Below are positions 1-8,400 of a stretch of 38,122 nt of DNA, piece after piece; position 1 is the stretch's first letter; each line of letters starts with the position of its first letter. This DNA is from Bacillota bacterium (lineage in GTDB: Bacteria > Bacillota > Clostridia > Lachnospirales > Lachnospiraceae). The notes beneath the pieces were generated by a model. The model was not told where the DNA came from and searched no databases. It worked only from the letters and a program-made list of their open reading frames with translations. The stretch lies in contig JAEZUR010000129.1 of NCBI GenBank assembly GCA_023420935.1, positions 1 through 38,122 on the forward strand, given 5' to 3'. A program made the position numbers and the translations under genes.

Positions 1-59
1 TTGGAAGTCATACAGTGTGTAGTTTTGAAGATATCAGATATAATATATAGAATAAATGT
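1..59. other. unassigned left edge
   Basis: This stretch before the first terminator is too short to assign. Plus-strand frames end in stops at 20-22 and 48-50, so it is probably the 3' end or trailer of a gene lying to the left, but I cannot tell which frame is coding. Confidence 0.3.
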
Positions 60-91
60 AACCTTTATATTTTAAATATAAAGGTTTTTTT
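60..91 (+). terminator. Rho-independent terminator of the gene to the left
   Basis: An 11-bp perfect stem (AACCTTTATAT with ATATAAAGGTT) closes a 5-nt loop and runs into seven T residues. It would end a plus-strand transcript that enters from outside the window. Confidence 0.8.
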
Positions 92-167
92 GTATTATAA
101 ATCGAGAATGAAACATATAACAATATAAAAATAATGAAGAATTTTGTCTAATATTTATGAATTAAGT

Positions 168-196
168 TTGTAATTTGCAGATAAATATAATATAAT
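168..196 (+). promoter_or_regulatory. sigma-A-like promoter for the CheV-like gene
   Basis: TTGTAA (168-173) is followed by 17 nt and a perfect TATAAT (191-196), which places the transcript start near 203, about 40 nt before the gene. A second TATAAT overlaps at 186-191. No flagellar sigma-28 motif was seen. Confidence 0.5.
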
Positions 197-244
197 ATGT
201 ATATAGTTTCATACAGACAAGTGTAAAATGATGGAGGAATGATT

Positions 245-1159
245 ATGGAAACTGGTATTTTATTGGAAAGTGGGACGAATGAATTAGAGATATTAGAATT
301 TAAAATAGGAAGTAATTATTATGGGATTAATGTAGCGAAGATTAAGGAAATCTTACCCTATCAAAAGGCAACCCCAATTCCTAATTCACATCCATGCATT
401 GAAGGTATATTTATGCCAAGAGATGATATTATATCTATCATTGATTTAGCAAAAAATCTTAATATACCAGAGTCAACAGACAAATCTAAGGATATGTATA
501 TCGTAACCAACTTTAATCAGCTCCATACAGCATTTCATGTGCATAGCGTTGTTGGTATTCATAGAGTTTCTTGGGCTGACATAGTAAAACCAGACACTAC
601 AGTAAGTAGTAGTGGTAATGGTGTTGCCACAGGAATTATAAGATTAGATAATAAATTAATTGTAATTTTAGATTTCGAAAAGATTGTATCTGAGATTAGT
701 CCTGAGACAGGATTAAAGATTTCAGATATTGATAAAATGGGTGACCGTGATAGAAATAACTCACCACTTTTAATAGCAGAAGATTCTCCGTTATTAAGTA
801 AATTAATTTTTGATTGTTTGACAAAAGCTGGTTATAACAACATTAAGTTAACTAATAATGGATTAGAAGCATGGGAAACACTTCAGGAATACAAAGCAAA
901 AGGAACCGTGAATGAAAAAGTGGCATGTATTATTACTGATATTGAAATGCCACAAATGGATGGGCATAGATTATTAAAACTTGTTATGGATGATCCAGTT
1001 ATTCAGAATATACCTGTTGTAATCTTTTCATCTTTAATTAATGAACAGATGCGCAAAAAAGGAGAGACACTTGGTGCAACTGCTCAGTTGTCTAAACCTG
1101 AAATTGGTATGTTAGTACAAGCAATAGATGACATTTTATTGAATAAAAGTAAAAAATAA
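245..1159 (+). CDS. cheV: CheV-like chemotaxis coupling protein (CheW-REC)
   Basis: The product (304 aa) is a cytoplasmic coupling protein that joins a CheW domain (about residues 10-150) to a phospho-receiver domain (about 172-300). The receiver keeps the acidic pair E179/D180, the phospho-acceptor D232 in TDIEMPQMDG, a serine after the beta4 strand (IFSS) and the conserved lysine K284 in SKPE. In CheV proteins the CheW part docks on chemoreceptor arrays and receiver phosphorylation adjusts adaptation. I start at 245 because GGAGG at 233-237 lies 7 nt before it; the ATG at 239 is almost on top of that site. It stands alone: no cheA, receptor or flagellar gene is visible here. A link to non-motility signalling is possible but cannot be judged. 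Confidence 0.88.
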   Translation: METGILLESGTNELEILEFKIGSNYYGINVAKIKEILPYQKATPIPNSHPCIEGIFMPRDDIISIIDLAKNLNIPESTDKSKDMYIVTNFNQLHTAFHVHSVVGIHRVSWADIVKPDTTVSSSGNGVATGIIRLDNKLIVILDFEKIVSEISPETGLKISDIDKMGDRDRNNSPLLIAEDSPLLSKLIFDCLTKAGYNNIKLTNNGLEAWETLQEYKAKGTVNEKVACIITDIEMPQMDGHRLLKLVMDDPVIQNIPVVIFSSLINEQMRKKGETLGATAQLSKPEIGMLVQAIDDILLNKSKK

Positions 1160-1175
1160 TTCCAGTAGTTTTTAT

Positions 1176-1237
1176 AATAAGCATACATCTCGCGAAAGAA
1201 GCTTTGTTCTCCTTTTTCGAAGTGTAGGCTTATTTTA
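1176..1237 (+). terminator. imperfect hairpin, probable terminator after cheV
   Basis: AATAAGC (1176-1182) pairs with GCTTATT (1228-1234). TACA/TGTA and CGAAA/TTTCG pairs lie inside, and the T-rich tail is short. The stem is long but interrupted, so termination efficiency is uncertain. Confidence 0.5.
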
Positions 1238-1272
1238 TATGGATTAGTACTTTTATACTGTGTCTGTAGTAG

Positions 1273-1301
1273 TTGTTTATTATGTCGTAATATGATAAAA
1301 T
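1273..1301 (+). promoter_or_regulatory. possible promoter for the zinc-ribbon protein
   Basis: TTGTTT (1273-1278), 17 nt, then TAAAAT (1296-1301). The match to sigma-A is moderate; the position, between the cheV terminator and the next gene, fits. Confidence 0.35.
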
Positions 1302-1344
1302 AGCTTAGAATCATATGTTAATAAATGTATTTGGAGGTGCACTG

Positions 1345-3138
1345 ATGGCGATATGCGCTAAATGTGGAGCAGAAATTTTTGAGGGAGAAGAATTTTGCGA
1401 AAATTGTATAAAATCAGATGGAAATATAGAAAACTTCGATGAATCTTATTTAGATAATCTATTAAATTCTATTAATGAATTACAACCATCAGAGCGTCAG
1501 GATATTCCCAAAAAGAAAAAAACGGAAGGCACACAAAACATAGAAAATCAAGCTTCTTTCGATGATGAAGTTGATCTAGTATCTGATTATGAAGATGACA
1601 ACTCTAGTGTGGAAATGAGAATGGGTATGGATAATTTAAAAGACGGAAATAATGGACAAGATATTGAGGAATTAGGGGTAGAAGGATTAGATCAATTAGA
1701 AGAAACACAAGATAATGTTGATATTGAGAATTTTGGAGATATGGAAGATTTTGATGTCAACAATTCAGATGAAATTGATGCACTGGAAGATATTTTTAAT
1801 CAGGATCTGGCAGCTCAAAATGAGGAAGAATATAACCATGATGATGTAATGGCTTTAGATCAGGATTTGGAACTGGATCAACCAAATGATGATGAGATAG
1901 ACTCGGATATGGATCTTGATTTAGATAATATATTAGCAGTTGGTCATAATATGGTTCAAGGTGAAGAACTTGATGATATGATTGGAGATATGTTAGATAG
2001 TCTTGATAACAATGGAAACATACAAGATGATGATAATCAGGTTAATGATGATACTGAAGAATCAGAGGGAATATCCAATGATGATTTAATGGATTTGTTT
2101 AGTGCTATGTCGTCTGATGAAGAACAGAATGATTTCTCTGAAACGAATGATGAACTTATGTATGAGGAAGAAGAGAATCAAGATATCATTTCTATCGATG
2201 ATATGTTTAGTTCGTTAAATGTTGATATGTCCGATGAAGAATTTCACCATGAGCCAGGTGTTGATATAGGAGATGTATTTGCTGACTCACTTGGTGCTGT
2301 TACTTCACATCAAGATTCTGAGTTAGATGATGCAATGATGAGTCTGATTCCAGATAAAGTGGAAGTTAAGAAAGAAAAAGTAAGTCTATGGCAAAGGCTA
2401 TTCGGTAATATTAAGGACGAGAATCCAAAACAAAATAAAAAAGCAGAGAAAATAGCTGATGATCTCATGAGTGATAGTGAGGGTATTGAAAATGTGTCAT
2501 CAGAGGACAAGAAAAAATCCAAAAAAGAGAAAAAAGAGAAGACGGTAAAGGAAAAGAAAGAAAAGAAAGTTAAAAAGACGAAAGAAAAAAAAGTTAAAGA
2601 GATAATGCAGGAAGTTGAGGACGAAGATGAAGGCAGAATTAATAAAGTTGGGGCTGCCATTGTATTCCTTTTCTTCGGTTTATTTGTTGCAATTATTATT
2701 ATTGGCACTAACATATTTTCTTACGGTAATAGTATAAATCAAGCTGAAAAGTATTTTAATAATAAAAATTACGATAAAGCATATAGTGAAATAGCTGGTA
2801 CAAAAATCAAAGAAAAAGATGCTTTATTGTACAAGAAAATAGTTACAGTTATGAGAGTCGAAAAACAGGTGAATTCTTTTGAAAATTATTATGAAATGGA
2901 TGAATACCCTGAGGCACTAGATTCTCTGTTAAAGGGTATGAAGGCATATGATGAAAGTGTTGATGTGGCCACTGATCTTGGTATTAAAAAAGATATGAAG
3001 AGTGTTTATAATCAAATACTAGACAATTTAAAAGAAACCTTTGACTTAACAAAAGATCAAGCTTACGAGATTATTAATGCAACGACTCAAGAAGAATATT
3101 CAGCAAACGTGATTAGTGCTGCCAAAGGTAACGAATAG
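1345..3138 (+). CDS. acidic zinc-ribbon single-pass membrane protein, function unknown
   Basis: I do not recognise a named family for the whole protein (597 aa). It opens with a zinc ribbon made of two CxxC pairs (C4/C7 and C18/C21). A very acidic low-complexity stretch follows (about residues 25-340, many D/E and N). Then comes a lysine-rich block (about 375-430) and one membrane segment (about 434-458). The last 140 residues are helical, with an NNKNYDKAYSEI segment that resembles a TPR-type repeat and should lie outside the membrane. The likely topology is zinc ribbon and charged regions inside, helical domain outside. Start 1345 has GGAGG 7 nt upstream; the in-frame ATG at 1315 has no ribosome site. 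The opposite charges of neighbouring blocks could fold back on each other. A scaffolding or sensing role is only a guess. Confidence 0.75.
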   Translation: MAICAKCGAEIFEGEEFCENCIKSDGNIENFDESYLDNLLNSINELQPSERQDIPKKKKTEGTQNIENQASFDDEVDLVSDYEDDNSSVEMRMGMDNLKDGNNGQDIEELGVEGLDQLEETQDNVDIENFGDMEDFDVNNSDEIDALEDIFNQDLAAQNEEEYNHDDVMALDQDLELDQPNDDEIDSDMDLDLDNILAVGHNMVQGEELDDMIGDMLDSLDNNGNIQDDDNQVNDDTEESEGISNDDLMDLFSAMSSDEEQNDFSETNDELMYEEEENQDIISIDDMFSSLNVDMSDEEFHHEPGVDIGDVFADSLGAVTSHQDSELDDAMMSLIPDKVEVKKEKVSLWQRLFGNIKDENPKQNKKAEKIADDLMSDSEGIENVSSEDKKKSKKEKKEKTVKEKKEKKVKKTKEKKVKEIMQEVEDEDEGRINKVGAAIVFLFFGLFVAIIIIGTNIFSYGNSINQAEKYFNNKNYDKAYSEIAGTKIKEKDALLYKKIVTVMRVEKQVNSFENYYEMDEYPEALDSLLKGMKAYDESVDVATDLGIKKDMKSVYNQILDNLKETFDLTKDQAYEIINATTQEEYSANVISAAKGNE

Positions 3139-3188
3139 GTATTACAATATTACATTATAATGACATAAATGATGAGGAAGTGATTGGA

Positions 3189-3809
3189 ATGATAGCAATA
3201 ATAGATTATGATGCTGGTAATTTAAAAAGTGTTGAGAAGGCGCTATTTCATCTTGGGGAAGATGCTGTGATTACAAGAGATCGAGATGTAATTTTACATG
3301 CAGATAAAGTAATTCTACCAGGTGTTGGCTCCTTTGGTGATGCAATGGAGAAATTACACAAATATAGCTTAGTCGAGACAATAAAAGAGGTGGTTAATCA
3401 GAATACTCCATTACTTGGAATCTGTCTTGGATTACAATTACTTTTTGAACGAAGTGATGAGTCAATGGGAGTGGAAGGACTATCAATCCTCAAAGGTGAT
3501 ATTTTAAGAATTCCAGATAGCGAGGGTTTAAAAATACCTCATATGGGTTGGAATTCCTTAAAAGTGGATCCAGATGCTAAATTATTTCGAGGATTAGAAG
3601 ACAATCCATATGTTTATTTCGTTCATTCCTATTATTTAAAAGCTAATAACGAACATGATGTAGCAGCAACCACGGAGTATAGTACATTAATACATGCTTC
3701 GGTAGAACATGATAATGTGTATGCTTGTCAGTTTCATCCTGAAAAAAGCGGTGATGTAGGTCTTAGAATTCTTAAGAATTTTGCAGAGCTTAGTAAGGAG
3801 GAAAACTAA
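3189..3809 (+). CDS. hisH: imidazole glycerol phosphate synthase, glutaminase subunit HisH
   Basis: HisH (206 aa, normal length) is the class I glutamine amidotransferase half of IGP synthase in histidine biosynthesis. It releases ammonia that is channelled into HisF. The triad is visible: nucleophile C79 in GICLGLQ, H183 and E185 in QFHPEKS. The PGVGSFG oxyanion-loop motif is at about 44-50. I start at ATG 3189, about 8 nt after GAGGAAG; the GTG at 3180 overlaps that site. The stop touches the hisF start directly, so the two subunits should be translationally coupled. No other his gene is adjacent, so this is a split histidine locus. Confidence 0.95.
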   Translation: MIAIIDYDAGNLKSVEKALFHLGEDAVITRDRDVILHADKVILPGVGSFGDAMEKLHKYSLVETIKEVVNQNTPLLGICLGLQLLFERSDESMGVEGLSILKGDILRIPDSEGLKIPHMGWNSLKVDPDAKLFRGLEDNPYVYFVHSYYLKANNEHDVAATTEYSTLIHASVEHDNVYACQFHPEKSGDVGLRILKNFAELSKEEN

Positions 3810-4577
3810 ATGTTTACGAAAAGAATTATACCATGTCTCGATGTACACAATGGACGTGTCGTTAAGGGAGTTAATTTTGTTAATTTACGTGATGCTGGAG
3901 ATCCAGTTATTGTTGGCGCTGCATATGATAAAGCAGGTGCTGATGAATTGGTATTTCTTGATATAACAGCTTCTTCCGATGCCAGAGCTACAAAGTTAGA
4001 TATGGTTCGGCGAGTTGCAGAGACCGTATTTATTCCATTCACAGTTGGTGGTGGAATTAGAACAGTAGATGATTTTAAAGTGATATTACGAGAAGGTGCA
4101 GATAAAATAGCAGTAAATACAGCTGCAATTCTCAATCCTACTTTAATAGCCGATGCTGCAGATAAATTCGGTAGTCAATGTGTTGTAGTTGCAATTGACG
4201 CAAAACGAAGAGAAGATGGATCTGGATGGAATATTTATAAAAACGGCGGAAGAGTTGATATGGGAATTGATGCTGTAGAATGGGCAATGAAAGCCAATGA
4301 GCTAGGAGCCGGTGAGATCTTATTAACAAGCATGGATTGTGATGGAACGAAAGATGGGTATGACCTAGAATTAACCAGAATAGTTTCAGAAAATGTTTCA
4401 ATACCTGTTATTGCTTCAGGTGGTGCTGGTAAATTAGAACATTTTTATGATGCTTTTACAGAAGGTAAGGCAGACGCTGTCTTAGCAGCATCCTTATTTC
4501 ATTATAAGGAATTAGAGATTATGGAAGTAAAGGAATACCTAAAGAACAAAGGGGTCAGTATTAGATGGCAGCAATAA
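3810..4577 (+). CDS. hisF: imidazole glycerol phosphate synthase, cyclase subunit HisF
   Basis: HisF (255 aa) is the TIM-barrel cyclase that uses ammonia from HisH to turn PRFAR into imidazole glycerol phosphate and AICAR. Both catalytic aspartates are present: D11 in IPCLDVHNGRVVKG and D130 in VVAIDAKR. Phosphate-binding glycine loops appear as TVGGGIR (about 78-84) and ASGGAG in the second half. GGAGG lies 9 nt before the ATG, inside the end of hisH. The 3' end overlaps ung by 13 nt, so hisH-hisF-ung look like one transcript, although ung has no metabolic link to histidine. Confidence 0.96.
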   Translation: MFTKRIIPCLDVHNGRVVKGVNFVNLRDAGDPVIVGAAYDKAGADELVFLDITASSDARATKLDMVRRVAETVFIPFTVGGGIRTVDDFKVILREGADKIAVNTAAILNPTLIADAADKFGSQCVVVAIDAKRREDGSGWNIYKNGGRVDMGIDAVEWAMKANELGAGEILLTSMDCDGTKDGYDLELTRIVSENVSIPVIASGGAGKLEHFYDAFTEGKADAVLAASLFHYKELEIMEVKEYLKNKGVSIRWQQ

Positions 4578-5239
4578 AAAATGATTGGTTGGATGCAATC
4601 GGAGAGGAATTCATTAAAAAGTATTACCAAGATTTATATCAGTATGTGATAGAGGAATATAACAATCATATCATTTATCCAAATGAAGATGATATTTTTA
4701 ATGCATTTCACTTTACACCATTAAGTAAGGTAAAAGTAGTCATATTAGGACAGGATCCTTATCATAATGCTGGGCAAGCTCATGGTTTGTGTTTTTCTGT
4801 TAAACCAGAAGTTGATATTCCACCATCTTTGGTGAATATTTATAAAGAATTAGCAGATGACATAGGTTGTTATATACCGAACAATGGATTTCTTAAGAAG
4901 TGGGCAGATCAGGGTGTTCTTATGTTAAATACAGTATTAACCGTGAGAGCACATCAAGCTGCTTCTCATCAAGGAAAAGGTTGGGAACAATTTACCGATG
5001 CAGTAATCCAGGCAGTGAATGCACAAGATCAACCGATTGTATTTATTCTTTGGGGGAAACCTGCACAAAGGAAAAAGAAAATGCTAACCAATGAAAGGCA
5101 TTTAATTTTGGAAGCTCCACATCCAAGTCCATTGTCATCCTACCGTGGATTCTTTGGTAGTAAGCCATTTAGTAAAACGAATTTATTCTTAGAACAACAT
5201 GGATTAGAGCCAATTGATTGGCAAATTGAAATGATATAG
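4565..5239 (+). CDS. ung: uracil-DNA glycosylase, family 1
   Basis: Ung (224 aa, typical length) removes uracil from DNA to start base-excision repair. Family 1 signatures are intact: GQDPYHNAGQAHGLCFSV carries the catalytic D64, followed by LLNTVLTVR (written MLNTVLTVR here), and the C-terminal HPSPLSSYRGFFG holds the catalytic histidine and the minor-groove intercalation loop. The gene starts 13 nt inside hisF, with only a weak AAAGGGG site upstream, so it probably depends on ribosomes finishing hisF. It is the last gene before a large hairpin. Confidence 0.96.
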   Translation: MAAIKNDWLDAIGEEFIKKYYQDLYQYVIEEYNNHIIYPNEDDIFNAFHFTPLSKVKVVILGQDPYHNAGQAHGLCFSVKPEVDIPPSLVNIYKELADDIGCYIPNNGFLKKWADQGVLMLNTVLTVRAHQAASHQGKGWEQFTDAVIQAVNAQDQPIVFILWGKPAQRKKKMLTNERHLILEAPHPSPLSSYRGFFGSKPFSKTNLFLEQHGLEPIDWQIEMI

Positions 5240-5262
5240 GGTACATAACTAATTAAGTTTAT

Positions 5263-5307
5263 ACTAAGGGAGCTATCTTGAGTAAGTATCAAGATAGCTC
5301 TCTTAGT
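5263..5307. terminator. strong hairpin after ung
   Basis: A stem of about 19 bp with one G-T wobble (arms around CTAAGGGAGCTATCTTG and CAAGATAGCTCTCTTAG) closes a 7-nt loop. No long T run follows on either strand, so it is a weak intrinsic terminator by sequence. Its place between convergent ung and the minus-strand activase gene fits a shared 3'-end structure. Confidence 0.6.
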
Positions 5308-5312
5308 TATTA

Positions 5313-5349
5313 ATAGGTCAAGTAATTTACTAATAATTACTTGACCTAT
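5313..5349. repeat. second perfect inverted repeat between convergent genes
   Basis: ATAGGTCAAGTAATT (5313-5327) is repeated in inverted form at 5335-5349, a perfect 15-bp stem with a 7-nt loop. It lies only 5 nt from the preceding hairpin. It may act as the 3'-end barrier for the minus-strand gene. The rest of 5240-5419 shows no ORF. Confidence 0.6.
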
Positions 5350-5419
5350 AAGTTCTTGTATTCTGCTTAATTAACTGTTTTGAATGGTTTACAAGCAACT
5401 ATTACTTGTTTCTTATTTA

Positions 5420-8400
5420 TTATTTATTTAAGTTTTTCGATGCAGTAGATAACATAAGTTTAATACGATTTAACTGATTTACCTCACTTGCACCTGGGTC
5501 ATAATCAACGGCTACAATGTTAGCATCAGGAAATTGATGACGCAATTCTTTGATAACACCCTTTCCTACAACGTGATTTGGTAAACATCCAAATGGTTGT
5601 GCACATACAATGTTAGGCACGCTAGAATGTATTAATTCCACCATTTCTCCTGTTAAGAACCAGCCTTCACCAGTTTGATTGCCACATGATACAAATGGTT
5701 CTGCATATTTAGCTAATTTATCTATTGGAACAGGTGGTTCAAACCGTTTACTTGCCTTTAATTCTTTCGTGGCTGTTTTACGATACTGTTCTATAAACCA
5801 GATTACAAAATTATTAATCCTTGCTGATTTCTTACTTTTACCAAGGAAATCAGCTTTAAAATTGCTATTATAACAACTGTACAGAAAGAAATCAATTAAG
5901 TCGGGACAAACAACTTCAGCCCCTTCTTCTTCTAAAAGATCTACTAGGAAGTTATTAGCTACAGGTAAAAACTTAACTAAAATTTCTCCAACGATTCCAA
6001 CACGAGGTTTTATTTCATCTGTAAGTGGGAGAGTATCAAAATCTCTTATAATCCCTTTTACATTTTTTCTAAATTCATAGATATTGCCATTCACTACAGA
6101 ATGTCGACATATGTGTAACCATTTTTGATGTAAAGCATTGGCAGAACCAGGTATTTTTTCATATGGTCTGGTTCGATATAGTACACGCATGAAAATATCA
6201 CCGTATACCAAAGCCTGTAATGCTCGATTGGCCATGGTCAAGGTCGGCTGGAAACCAGGATTTTTTTCAATACCGGCACTTAACGAGATTACTGGGATTT
6301 GAGACATTCCTGCTTTTTCTAGGGCACGGCGAATAAAACCTATATAATTGGTTGCGCGGCAACCACCACCTGTTTGTGTTATAATGATTGCTGTTTTATT
6401 TAAATCATATTTTCCAGAAAGGAGTGCTTCCATAAATTGACCTACAACAAGAAGGGAAGGATAACATGCATCATTGTTAACATATTTTAGCCCATAATCT
6501 ACGGATTGTTTCGTACTTGGAAGTAACTCTAATTTGTAACCACAGGAGCGAAGCGCTGGTAGTAGTAAATCAAAATGAATCGGTGACATTTGAGGGCAGA
6601 GAATGGTGTATTCTTTCTTCATGTCTTCTGTGAATACTACTCGGTGGTGAGCAGCATCTGCATTATGAATATCAATATGTTTTTTCTCACGATCCTTTAC
6701 AGCAGATAGGAGTGAACGAATACGTATTCTTGCAGCACCTAAGTTATTAACCTCATCAATTTTTAAAACAGTATAAATCTTTCCTGATTTAGTCAAGATA
6801 TCATTTACTTGGTCAGTAGTTACTGCATCTAGACCACAACCGAATGAGTTTAATTGTATTAATTCTAGATTAGGTTGGGTACGAACAAAGGAAGCAGCAG
6901 CATACAATCTAGAATGATACATCCATTGATCCATTACAATAGTAGGACGATCTACTTGGGCTAAGTGAGATATACTATCTTCTGTCAATACAGCAATTCC
7001 AAAGGAATTAATTAAATCTGGTATACCATGATGAATCTCAGGGTCAATATGATATGGACGACCAGCCAGAACAATTCCCTTTCGGCCTGTTTCGTTTAGG
7101 AAAGCTAAGGTTTCCTCTCCTTTACGTTTCATATCTTCACGTACTACAATCAGCTCTTTCCAAGCGGCAGCAGCTGCATTTCTAATCTCAACCACAGGTA
7201 TTTTATTTTCTTCTTTAAAGTACTTGATCAATCGTTCTGTGAGTATCTCTTCATTTTCAAATGACATGAAAGGATTCTGATATGTAATCTTTGGATTCTT
7301 AAGTTCTTCTATATTGTTTTTGATATTTTCACCATAGGAAGTTACGATGGGACAGTTATAGTGATTGTTGGCACCTGCTACTTCTAGGCGCTCATACGGG
7401 ATACAAGGATAAAAGATATAATCAACTCCTTGTTTAATCAGCCACATTACATGCCCATGTGCTAATTTGGCTGGATAACATTCGGATTCACTTGGTATGG
7501 ATTCAATACCTAGTTCGTATACTTTCCGGTTAGATTCGGGTGATACAATAACCTTGTATCCAAGTTCATTAAAAAAGGTAAACCAAAATGGATAATTTTC
7601 ATATTGGTTTAGAACTCTTGGTATACCCACAACACCTCGGTATGCCAGGTCATCATCTAATGGAGTATAGCTGAATAATCGTTTGTTTTTATATTCAAAT
7701 AGGTTTGGTATATTATCTTTATTCTTTTCTTTTCCTAGACCGCGCTCACAACGATTGCCTGAGATAAATTGACGACCGCCTGTGAAACGATTAATAGTTA
7801 ATAAACAACTATTCGTGCAACCTTTACATCTTGCCATAGAAGTTTCAAATTTAAGTGCATTTATTTTTTCTATGGTAAGCATAGTAGTATCTTCAGAGTT
7901 ATCAAAATGTTCACGAGCTATCAATGCTGCACCAAAAGCACCCATAATTCCAGCAATATCAGGTCTTACTGCAGTACATCCAGAAATGCGCTCAAAACTG
8001 CGAAGAACTGCATCGTTATAGAAGGTACCACCTTGTACAACAATTTTCTTACCTAAATCTTTAGGATCCGTTATCTTAATAACTTTTAAAAGGGCATTCT
8101 TAATAACAGAATAAGCTAGACCTGCAGAGATATCAGCAACACTTGCTCCTTCTTTTTGCGCTTGTTTTACTTTGGAATTCATAAATACGGTACATCTTGA
8201 ACCCAAATCAATAGGATTCTTAGCAAAGAGAGCAACTTTTGCAAAATCAGCAACTTCATAATTGAGAGATTTAGCAAAGGTTTCAATAAAGGAACCACAG
8301 CCAGAGGAACATGCCTCATTGAGCTGAACACTGTCTACAGACTGATTCTTTATTTTAATGCATTTCATGTCCTGTCCGCCAATATCTAGAATACAATCAA

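Noticed and set aside
2310..2714. Minus-strand 134-codon frame rich in S and F
   Set aside because: It is the complement of the lysine-rich and membrane part of the zinc-ribbon gene (AAA/AAG becoming TTT/CTT).
4138..4401. Minus-strand 87-codon frame in hisF
   Set aside because: Composition (many H, L, R) is that of an antisense shadow of a real gene, and hisF is intact across it.
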